From contig JADKGZ010000010.1 in assembly GCA_016722025.1 (NCBI GenBank), positions 73,167 through 137,166 on the forward strand: a stretch of 64,000 nucleotides of DNA, in the 5' to 3' direction. The notes beneath the pieces are model-generated. The model was not told the DNA's origin and did not search any database. It saw only the letters and a list, made by a program, of their open reading frames with translations. The translations under genes and the position numbers were made by a program. Shown piece after piece: positions 51,598 through 59,458 of this stretch (the stretch's first letter is position 1; every line of letters begins with the position of its first letter). The DNA comes from Acidimicrobiaceae bacterium (GTDB taxonomy: Bacteria > Actinomycetota > Acidimicrobiia > Acidimicrobiales > Ilumatobacteraceae).

Positions 51598-51651
51598 GGT
51601 CCGCTGAGCGGAACGCATCACTTGTGGAGTGGTCGGCGCGCGAGGAAAGTA
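51598..51651 (+). promoter_or_regulatory. Operator-linked promoter of the GlcG-like gene
   Basis: GGTCCG-N5-CGGAAC (51598-51614; one mismatch), 7 bp, TTGTGG (51622-51627), 18 bp, AAAGTA (51646-51651, weak -10). The two divergent promoters here each have their own operator copy, 24 bp apart. Confidence 0.58.
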
Positions 51652-51675
51652 CCGACAAGCAGATGAGGAGCGCTC

Positions 51676-52125
51676 ATGCCGACACCCACTCAGAGCCAGT
51701 TCACGATCGAACGCACCGACCTCTCGCTCGCGGGCGCGCGAGCGGTGCTCGACGCGGCGATTGCGGCCGCCACGACCGCCGGCCTCGCCGTGTGCGTGGC
51801 AGTGTGCGACGCCGGCGGCAACGCGCTCGCGACGGCGCGCATGGACGGTGCGCCGATCCTGTCGCTGCAGATCGCCACCGACAAGGCGTGGACGGTCGCC
51901 GTCTTCAACGGGCTGCCCACCGCCGGCTGGTGGCAGCTGATCGAGGGTGAGCCGGCACTGGTGCACGGCATCACTCACACACCCCGATTGGTGGTGTTCG
52001 GCGGCGGCGAGCCCGTGCGCAGCGGCGGAGCCCTGGCCGGAGCGGTCGGAGTGTCGGGCGGGTCGGCCGAGCAGGATGCGATGATCGCCGCGACTGGCGC
52101 GGCCGCACTCGCGGAGCAGCCGTGA
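51676..52125 (+). CDS. GlcG/HbpS-like protein (DUF336)
   Basis: A 149-residue cytosolic protein: LDAAIAAATTAGLAVCVAVCDAGGNALATARMD, TDKAWTVAVF, and GALAGAVGVSGGSAEQD are the family landmarks. Members accompany many catabolic operons and some bind heme or cobalamin-like ligands; the role here is unknown. Start ATG at 51676 follows GAGGAG by 7 nt. It is controlled by a promoter with the catabolic operator. Confidence 0.88.
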   Translation: MPTPTQSQFTIERTDLSLAGARAVLDAAIAAATTAGLAVCVAVCDAGGNALATARMDGAPILSLQIATDKAWTVAVFNGLPTAGWWQLIEGEPALVHGITHTPRLVVFGGGEPVRSGGALAGAVGVSGGSAEQDAMIAATGAAALAEQP

Positions 52126-52168
52126 GGGCGTTGAACGATGGGGTCGGGTTCGGGCCATAGGCTCGCCC

Positions 52169-52714
52169 GTGGTGCGCGTTCCAGGCTTGATGATTCGGGA
52201 AGCGGTGGAAGCTGACGCGAACGCGATGGGTCACCTTCATGTCCGAGCGTGGCAGCGCGCGTATCGAGGGGTGATGCCCGACGAGTACCTCGACGGCCTC
52301 CAGGCGCAGGATCGAATCGCGATGTGGCAGGGCCGCATCTCGCGCACCGACCTACCGCCGCTCCTGGTCGCGGTGGTGGCAGATGAGGTCGTCGGGTTCG
52401 CCGCGTTCGGCGCCGAGCAAGCACCTACCACTCCGCCTGCGTGCGGCGAGCTGTATGCGATGAACCTCGACCCCGATCATTGGGGGCGGGGCATCGGGCG
52501 CGTCCTGTTGCGCCGCGTGACCGAGGCGCTGGTGGCCATGGGCTACGAGGAAGCCGTGCTGTGGGTCGTCCCCGAGAACCAGCGAGCGCGAGCGCTCTAC
52601 GAGTCCGAGGGTTGGGTTGCCGATGGAGGTGTGTCCACCGAGGAGATGCTGGGCGTGACCGTCACCGACATCCGCTATCGGAAGCCACTGCTGGCCTCGC
52701 CTTCGCAGACGTAA
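52169..52714 (+). CDS. GNAT-family N-acetyltransferase
   Basis: 181-residue acetyltransferase with LMIREAVEADANAMGHLHVRAW at the start and acetyl-CoA binding motif A as LYAMNLDPDHWGRGIGRVLLRR, then ALYESEGWV. Similar to RimI-like small GNATs, substrate unknown. GTG at 52169 is preferred because TAGGCT lies 5-6 nt upstream (leaderless); ATG at 52190 is possible. Confidence 0.85.
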   Translation: MVRVPGLMIREAVEADANAMGHLHVRAWQRAYRGVMPDEYLDGLQAQDRIAMWQGRISRTDLPPLLVAVVADEVVGFAAFGAEQAPTTPPACGELYAMNLDPDHWGRGIGRVLLRRVTEALVAMGYEEAVLWVVPENQRARALYESEGWVADGGVSTEEMLGVTVTDIRYRKPLLASPSQT

Positions 52715-52740
52715 CAGGTCACGCGGGTGCTCCGGCGACG

Positions 52741-53586
52741 TTACGCAGGTGGTCGAGCGGCCACGATGGCGTACATCGTGAGCTGCATCGAGAACTGATC
52801 CCGACGCGCTGCCTGGTGGATCTTCGACACGAATCGATCCCGCTCGGCAGGCGCGAGTTGATCGGTGGCCACGAGGTCATCGGCGAGGCTCTGCATCGAG
52901 AAGCACCCGTCGGGTGCGGGTGTCTCATCGGGGTTCCAGCGGGTCCAGGTCTGCGTGGCCTCCGCTCTGGCGACCGGGGCCAGGCCGGCGTGGTGGGCGA
53001 GATCATGAAGCCGCCGCCCGACGTTGGACGGCCGGCCTCGCTCGGTGCGCATCGCGTTGCGAACCATCGCAGCGATCTCGTCGTCGCCGACATCGATCGC
53101 GAACGTCGACCAGTCGGTGTCGATGAGCGACACTCGGCCACCGGGGCGCACGACACGCGCCATCTCGGCGACGGCGGCGGTCGGGTCGGCGAGCCACTGC
53201 AGGGTTCGTTCGGATCGTACGACGTCGAAGGAATCGTCGGGCTCGACGAGCGAACAGGCGTCGCCAACAGTGAAGCGCACCCGGCAACGTGCGCCGCCGG
53301 CCTTCGATCGAGCGACGCGCAGCATCTCCGCAGAGACGTCGACACCGACGACCTCGCCATCGACACCAAGATCGTCGGCAAGGGCCAGCGCTGCCTCGCC
53401 GAGACCGCAGCCCACGTCGAGCAACCGTTGGCCGCTGCCGAGGCCCAGCTCGCTGCGCTCCCAAGAGCGCAGCCGGAGCGTTGCATCCCACTTCGCGGTG
53501 GTGTCCATCGTGGCGAGGAGCACCGACACGTTCGGATCGTTATCCACCAGCTCGTAGCCAAGGCCGTGCGTGTCATCGATGGCCAT
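52741..53586 (-). CDS. Class I SAM-dependent methyltransferase
   Basis: 281-residue methyltransferase of the UbiE/menaquinone-type group: LLDVGCGLGEAALALADDLG (motif I), VVGVDVSAEML, and SFDVVRSERTLQWLADP. The last is typical of methyltransferase 11 proteins. The substrate is unknown. ATG at 53586 abuts the integrated element boundary. Confidence 0.85.
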   Translation of the reverse strand: MAIDDTHGLGYELVDNDPNVSVLLATMDTTAKWDATLRLRSWERSELGLGSGQRLLDVGCGLGEAALALADDLGVDGEVVGVDVSAEMLRVARSKAGGARCRVRFTVGDACSLVEPDDSFDVVRSERTLQWLADPTAAVAEMARVVRPGGRVSLIDTDWSTFAIDVGDDEIAAMVRNAMRTERGRPSNVGRRLHDLAHHAGLAPVARAEATQTWTRWNPDETPAPDGCFSMQSLADDLVATDQLAPAERDRFVSKIHQAARRDQFSMQLTMYAIVAARPPA

Positions 53587-53683
53587 GCGCCAACGCTACA
53601 ACCACCTCCGCCAGCACCCGGGAGCCGCTGTCCAAGCCCCTCCGGGGCGCTGCCGCGGCGGGCCTTGCCTGTCTACATCACAC

Positions 53684-53727
53684 GGTGGAGACGAGGGGAA
53701 TCGAACCCCTGACATCTACCTTGCAAA
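53684..53727 (-). tRNA. tRNA-Ala(UGC) 3' half, putative integration site remnant
   Basis: Read on the minus strand, the sequence begins in the anticodon loop (TTTGCAA, anticodon TGC) and continues with a 5-nt anticodon-stem strand, variable loop, T-arm AGGGG-TTCGATT-CCCCT, acceptor strand CGTCTCC, A and CC. All segment lengths fit. The 5' half is missing: after the loop the sequence does not match a tRNA. Such 3' fragments mark one end of elements that integrate into tRNA genes; an integrase lies 160 bp away. Not a functional tRNA as given. Confidence 0.78.
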
Positions 53728-53834
53728 CGCGGCGGAACCGATTTCGTCGTCCCTGGTGAATGACGAAAATGGCCATTTACCAGGTCTTTCTCGTTCGGCT
53801 GGTCTCGCCCAGTCCGCCCCGTTTTGCACGGTTT

Positions 53835-53867
53835 GTGTACCTGGTGTGTACCTGGTGTGTACCTGGA
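53835..53867. repeat. Three 11-bp direct repeats beside the integrase
   Basis: Unit GTGTACCTGGT in three adjacent copies (last base differs in the third). The position between the tRNA fragment and the integrase start fits arm-type binding sites of a tyrosine integrase, but slippage is also possible. Confidence 0.75.
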
Positions 53868-53884
53868 CGGGCATAGAATCGATG

Positions 53885-54987
53885 ATGGCGTCGGTGCTCA
53901 GAAGCGGTTGAGCGATGGTTCGAAGGCGTATCTCGTGCGCTTCCGAACCGCCGATGGCAAGGCCCGGTCGAAGCAGTTCAAGCGCAAGCGCGAGGCCGAC
54001 GCGCACGTCGGTTTCGTCGAAGTGGACCGGATGAACGGCACGCTCGTCGATCCCCGGTTGGGCCGGATGACCGTCGACGAGTGGTGGTGCGAGTGGTGGC
54101 CAACCGTCACCAACCTGAGGATCAGCACACGTTCTCGCGACGCGCAGTTCTACCGAACGCACGTGAAGCCGGTGTTCGGCGACACCCCATTGGCCAAGCT
54201 CGATCGCACGTCGCTGCGCACGTGGGTCGCCCAGCTCGGTTCCCCGTCGGGCAGCGGGCTGGCACCGGCCACCATCCACAAGGTGGTCCAGGTGTTGAAC
54301 AAGTGCGTGTACTCCGCGGTGGAAGATCGGTTGATCCAGAACAACCCGGTCGCGAAGCTGCCACTGCCCAAGATCGAGCGCACCGAGATGCGACACCTCA
54401 ACGCCGAGGAGGTGTGGCACGTGGCCGACGCGATCGATGCCCGCTATCGAGCCTTCGTGTTGGTCGCCGGGTTCTGCGGGCTCCGTCTCGGTGAGATGCT
54501 CGGCCTGCGTTGGGGTCGCGTCGACTTGGTCGGGCGCCGGATACAGGTGAGCGAGACGCTGGTCGATGTCGAGTCGACGATTCACTTCGGCCCGCCCACC
54601 ACGAAGGCAAGCGTGCGCGCCGTCTCGATGCCGTCGTTCGTCGCCGACGAGCTGGCCGCGATGAAGGGCGCCAACGCCGCACCGGGAGATCTCGTGTTCT
54701 TGTCGCCGGCCGGCACGCCGGTTCGACCATCACAGTTCCGGGTCAGGTTCTGGGAACCCGCCGTTCGCAACGCCGGGCTTTCCCCACTGCGCATCCACGA
54801 CCTACGGCACACCGCGGTGTCGCTGTGGATCGCCAGCGGTGCCAATCCGAAGCAGGTCGCGGCACTCGCCGGCCACACGTCGGTGTCGGTAGTGCTCGAC
54901 CGCTACGGTCACCTCTACCCGCAGCAAGACCTCGACCTCCGCGCCGCAATGGAACGACACCACCAGCGACACCCCGACCACGACTGA
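53885..54987 (+). pseudogene. int: Tyrosine-type site-specific integrase, start frameshifted
   Basis: Phage/ICE integrase of about 367 residues. Arm-binding N-terminus (LSDGSKAYLVRFRTADGKAR), core-binding SAM-like domain, and catalytic domain with Arg in GLRLGEMLGLRWG, HxxR in HDLRHTAVSLW, His in LAGHTSVSVVL and Tyr in DRYGHLYP. The expected start MMASVLR (ATG 53882/53885) is out of frame with the rest by one base at about 53900, where AGAAAGCGG would be expected but AGAAGCGG is present. TTG at 53908 is in frame but would lose a few residues. The catalytic part is intact. Confidence 0.85.
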
Positions 54988-55149
54988 GAGACCGCAGCGC
55001 GACGTCGACAGACGACAAGAACCTCGCCCATCTTTCGGCCTCCATGCACGCTCCTAATGGCCACCCCGGGAGCCCCTGCAGCGCCTGCGCGCATCGTCAC
55101 GGCTAGCGTCTCGGTACATGTTGATCATCGTCTACGGCCTTCACCGCCG

Positions 55150-55245
55150 CTGATCTACCAGCACGCAGCGGAGAACCGCGACGCCGCCATCGTCGACCAG
55201 CTCAGCCAGTTGATCGGGGCGAAGCGACTGTCGACGGGTCAATGA
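55150..55245 (+). pseudogene. C-terminal remnant of a second integrase
   Basis: The frame reads LIYQHAAENRDAAIVDQLSQLIGAKR before its stop, matching the conserved C-terminus of actinobacterial phage integrases (usually RYQHA-x3-RD-x2-I, containing the catalytic Tyr). No catalytic domain precedes it, so it is a relic of an earlier integration. Confidence 0.65.
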
Positions 55246-55281
55246 CCTCCACAGTTGCCTGCTCGGCCAAGATCAGGCTCT

Positions 55282-55431
55282 CTACTTGCCGCCCTCGAGC
55301 TTTTCGACCACGACCTCCGCCGCCTTCTTCAAGACGTCCGGACCGACCTTGCTCTTCAGCAGAAACGCCACGATCACGGTTGGAACAGTAATGACACCGC
55401 CGATCGTGACGATCGGTACCCAACCGCCCAT
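55282..55431 (-). CDS. Small single-span membrane protein (49 aa)
   Basis: ATG at 55431 with GAGGA 10-14 nt upstream; TAG at 55282. The N-terminus is a hydrophobic helix (WVPIVTIGGVITVPTVIVAFLL), followed by an amphipathic charged tail (KSKVGPDVLKKAAEVVVEKL, then EGGK). No family recognised. Codon use is less GC-rich than the core genome, in line with the island. Confidence 0.55.
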   Translation of the reverse strand: MGGWVPIVTIGGVITVPTVIVAFLLKSKVGPDVLKKAAEVVVEKLEGGK

Positions 55432-56434
55432 CCCGTCGTCCTCGTAACCGGGTGGCGGGCCGATCCGACCGAATCCAGCGAGGGAGTGTGCCCGCTTCGA
55501 ATTGCTGCGCCGGTTGCAGTGGCGACTTGATGGGCGAGGTGGAGGAACGTCTCTTGGAAAATCTGTTGAGTGATCATGCGACCATCATCGGCCCCGCCCC
55601 CAAGACCTTCCGTCTGGGTGCGCACACGTGGCGAGTGACGGCAGAGACAGTCGGGTGAGCAGCCCGAGTGAGTGCGGGACCTGCTCCTGCTTCCGGTAAA
55701 CAGGACTGCTCGATGCGGGCTGGTGCGTGGTCGTCGCTCGACCACCGCTGGCCAGCTTCAAGACCGCGAACAAGTCAGCGTTGCCCGGACCCTCGGTGCC
55801 GGTCGCGGTCACCGCCGTGAGTCGCTGCATCCCGAATGACGGGACGTGATCGACGGACCGTTCCGGCGTACTCGTCAGCAGCGGTGACCGCCTCCACCGG
55901 CTCGTGACCATCGCGGCCAACGGCACGAATACGGTGGCAGCTCTGACCGATTACCCATGTCGCAAGGTTGCCGCTTCCGCGACGGCAAGGCCTTCGCGCT
56001 GCCGACCACGACACGGTCAGTGGCGAGGCGTGCTCCGGGCCGCACCGGACTCCCGACCGTCCCTTGTCAAGACGAACGCGCCGACGACCGCTCCACCGCT
56101 CTCCGAGCTGCACCTTCCGGACCCCCGCTGTCGATCTCGGCGACGGAGGCGACGACGTCTTCGAGAGTTCAAGATCGGCAACGCCTTGCTCCTGCCCGGA
56201 CACCCGTGCGTCGCCGTGCCGAGCTAGCGATGGTACAAACGACTTGGCGACCCGGTGTCGATGACGGCTGGCACGGTGTATGGCCGCCCAAGTGTCCCAG
56301 TACCCACGGCGGTCATCGCTTCGGGATCGTGCCAATCGGACTGAAGGCGCTCCACAGGCGGCTGCACCATCCACCCACGTCCATCGTCGACCCAAACACG
56401 GCCATTGCTGACGGGTGGCGGCGAGGTCCGGGTG
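55432..56434. other. About 1 kb with no supported gene
   Basis: Several short frames exist but none is convincing. The best are a plus-strand 42-codon frame from ATG 55530 (EERLLENLLSDHATIIGPAP then FRLGAHTWRV) and a minus-strand frame at 55585-55926 that reads like part of a secreted protein (GMQRLTAVTATGTEGPGNAD). Stops and frame changes suggest decayed genes. Confidence 0.5.
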
Positions 56435-56987
56435 TCACTGAACCAGCACGTAGCCGTTGTACGGCGTGCACAGGGCGACGTTACAGCGGAAGTCGGAGGC
56501 GTGTGCCGCGTTGTAGGTGAGCGTCCCAGCGACTCTGGCGTACTGGTCGTTCCAACGCACCACGACCTGTGTCGTAGCAGTAGCCGCGGGCCCAAGACCC
56601 GAGGCTATCAGACACGAAATTGATGGCTCCGTAGCCGCCCATGATGAACCCGCTCAGGGTCTTCGTGTTGACGAGCACCCATGACCCGCCGTTCGATCGG
56701 AACAGGTTCACGGTGGCGGTCACCTTCTGCGGAATGTCGACCGGGACCGACCCATTCCGGTAGGCGGTGAACGTGGGGCCGGCGATAACACGGGAGTTGA
56801 CCGGGTACGCCGGAGCGAGGTTGACGTTGGTCGCCGTCCAGTTGCTCGTTGCGCCTGCGGCTCCGGTCGTCGAGTAGGTGAAGGCGTGAGCGTGATCTGC
56901 TCCGACGCCGATGGCGATGGTGCTGACTGTGACGAAGGCGGCTGCGATCCTGCCGAGCCGGTTGCGGGTTGATGTGGTGGTTTTCAT
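56435..56987 (-). pseudogene. Secreted protein, frameshifted near the C-terminus
   Basis: About 184 codons. The signal peptide is RIAAAFVTVSTIAIGVGADH, cleaved after AHA. The mature part is beta-rich (VNSRVIAGPTFTAYRNGSV). Near 56574 the frame breaks after GYCYDT; the next frame continues QVVVRWNDQYARVAGTLTYN and ends CTPYNGYVLVQ. A missing dinucleotide in an AC repeat would explain it. ATG at 56987 has GGGAG upstream. No domain recognised. Confidence 0.65.
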
Positions 56988-57652
56988 GGCGGACTCCCTT
57001 GGTGGTTGTGTGGGTTCCACTCTCTTCGTGTCGGGACAGGGATCTGTGCGCACGACGACAGATGTTGCGTACGCCGCACGGCGCACGCGTCGCGATTCCT
57101 CGCTTCCTTCAACCTCTCCTGATGTCAGGGGTGTCTGGTGCATCGTGGGTGTGACGCGTCCGATCGACGAGTTGTTCCAGCGCGAGTTCAGCGACTCTGT
57201 GCTCGTGAAGCGTGGGGCTCACGGCGTCGAACGCTGACGCGGTGCAGGAGGCGTTCATCGGGGCGGAGACACTGAGGCGTCGGTCTTACGAATGGACGAC
57301 CCGGTGGGATGGACCCGCCGAGCAGCGGTGAACAGGTTGCTGATGCTCGGGCGTGGCGGAGACGGGCGTCGTCACGAAACCGATGCACTCGGGAGTAGTC
57401 GTCGTCGTGGCGGCCGAGTTCCGTTTGGAAACGTCGAGTGGTTTCGGCACAGTGATCTCATCCCGCAGTCGTGAGACGAGCCCGGAGTTCTCGATCGTGC
57501 CGATGAACCGCACCCGGACGCCGCTGTGATCAAGATCACGATGTGACTTCGCCAACGAGAGCGACCTTCGGGGCCGGGTGAACCTCGGGCCGTCCGTCAA
57601 GACTTCTTGAGAACCCTTGCCGCTTCTGCGCGCTTCGTTGCACGATGCTGCA
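56988..57652. other. 665-bp gap with no supported gene
   Basis: Frames on both strands are short and Arg/Ser-rich, as expected of non-coding high-GC DNA. The last part must contain the GIY-YIG gene promoter. I see no tRNA, terminator or repeat. Confidence 0.45.
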
Positions 57653-58474
57653 ATGACACCTGCCGAATTCCAAGACCACTTCGGCACCAACCAGAAGGGG
57701 CTTCGCCAGTATCTCCGCGACAGGTGGCCACATGCGCGCAACGAGCGCTGGGTCCTCGACGAGGCAATGATCGTGGACGCCCTTCAGCACTTCGGCATTC
57801 CGGCCAGTTCCTATGGGCCGGCAACTCCTCAAGTGAACAATCAGCCGCCAGCACCGCGAATGGTCGAGTCACCTGGCGGAGAACTTCCCAGGCCGGCATC
57901 GCCGCCCCTGATGAGCACCTCGCAGATCATCGACACGCTGACCACGGTCTCCAGTGCGCAGTCGCCGAGCGTGTTCCCCGTCGACAAGCTTGCTGCTCAG
58001 CGTGCTGGAATGTATGTGTGGTGGGCGGACGACGTTGCGCGTCAGGTGCTCGGCGTACCACTTGGTGTGGCTCTGCCTCCCTTGATCTACATCGGCCAGG
58101 CAGGTGCCACCAGGTGGCCATCGGGTACCCCATCGGATGCAACTCTTGGGAGCCGGATCAGCAAGCAGCACATTCGCGGCAACGCCCGCTCGTCCACCTT
58201 CCGTCTGACTATCTCGGCGCTCTTGCTCGATCAACTGCACCTCGCGGTGGAGGCCGGCGGACGGTTGCAGCCGGCGAGCAACCGAGAGGTCTCACTGTGG
58301 ATCGCTGAGCACCTGAGGGTTGCCATCGCTCCCTTTGACGACCGCGACCGGCTTGCGGCGGTCGAGGCCGATGTCGTCTCGACCCTCGATCCCCCGCTCA
58401 ACCTCGAACATTGCTACCCGACGGCGGCCCGACGAAGGCTCAGTGCGCTGCGCAAGAGGATCGCCCGGCTTTGA
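57653..58474 (+). CDS. GIY-YIG nuclease superfamily protein
   Basis: A 273-residue protein. The C-terminal half has the GIY-YIG layout: GMYVWW at 119-124, IYIGQ at 145-149, LGSRISKQHIRGN with catalytic-type Arg168 and His173, then SSTFRLTI and a conserved E in RLAAVEADVVSTLDPPLNL. The N-terminal 50 residues are a small helical domain (FGTNQKGLRQYLRDRWPHA). Likely a nuclease of the island; the target is unknown. ATG at 57653. Confidence 0.75.
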   Translation: MTPAEFQDHFGTNQKGLRQYLRDRWPHARNERWVLDEAMIVDALQHFGIPASSYGPATPQVNNQPPAPRMVESPGGELPRPASPPLMSTSQIIDTLTTVSSAQSPSVFPVDKLAAQRAGMYVWWADDVARQVLGVPLGVALPPLIYIGQAGATRWPSGTPSDATLGSRISKQHIRGNARSSTFRLTISALLLDQLHLAVEAGGRLQPASNREVSLWIAEHLRVAIAPFDDRDRLAAVEADVVSTLDPPLNLEHCYPTAARRRLSALRKRIARL

Positions 58475-58640
58475 GGCAGGGGGATCGTCCGCCAACGCGC
58501 CGGCAACAGCCGAACCCGCTTGCCAGGCAGGCGACCGGCTGCCAGGCCTGAGCCGGTTCACCGTTGTTGCCGGGCTGCATGCCTGACTCGTCGAAGCCAC
58601 CAGGCTCGGCCGCTAGCCGTGCCGGCTTCCTCTCGAGCCG

Positions 58641-59272
58641 TTAAAGCACGGCGCGGGCCGCTGCCCCGCGATCTGCTGTCGCGGTCGTCCAGACGACTCC
58701 GTCGGCCAGTTTTCTGAATCCAGCTCGACGCCAGGCTTTGCGTACCTTGTTCTGGGCGGCGGCACCCGGTCGGGGCGCCGAATAGTCGGTGTCGACCCGC
58801 CCATCAGGCGTCAGGAAGGTCGTCAGTGCAACCGGCTGGAGGAAGACCGCATCTACCTTGAGGAGGTCGGCAGCGAAGAACACCAACGCAGGTCCGATGC
58901 GACGCCCCCGCCAGTGCTTGTCGACCAATACGAGGTCGGCGATCGCGCAGCTGCTGTTCATCCCCTCGGCGAGGCTCAGCGCCGACATTTTCGCTCTCGA
59001 TGAGTCGATCGCGTCCCCACGACAGCAAGGTCATTGGAGATGCAGTCGAGCTCGAACACCTGGTCCACACAGAGGCTGTTGTCGATCCGCCATATCTCAG
59101 CGGCGGCGATGATGACGCTCCGGTCCTCCTGTGAGCCAGGCATCTTGCCGGACAAAAGCAACTCCACGGTCCAATGCTCGATACCAGGTTCCTCGGACCA
59201 TGAATACGTCGTGCCGCGGTGCTGAGCAACGACGCTCAACGTCATGAACGTCCCTGAGCTGCGTGCACTCAT
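58641..59272 (-). pseudogene. GNAT-like protein, frameshifted
   Basis: Two frames join at about 59015-59018, where GGGG replaces an expected GGGGG: VFELDCISNDLAVVG then DAIDSSRAKMSALSLAEGM. The second part has DKHWRGRRIGPALVFFAADL, the acetyl-CoA site of GNAT enzymes, and a C-terminal helix. About 210 residues in total. ATG at 59272 with GGAG upstream. The substrate is unknown. Confidence 0.6.
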
Positions 59273-59458
59273 GCTCTACTCCGGCCACGAGCAGTCGCGG
59301 CCTGCTTCGTTGACGCTTCATCGGCCCCAGGAGATCGACGCGGGACGACAGTGACTGAGCTCACGCGCACACGAACGCTCGGACCAAGCGGGCGTGTGAC
59401 CGTGACCTGCCCAGCCCTTGACCTCGCTCGGATGGCGAACTCGGGCGCCAGCATCGCG

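Noticed and set aside
53684..53727. Functional tRNA-Ala gene
   Set aside because: The D-arm, 5' acceptor strand and 5' anticodon stem are absent.
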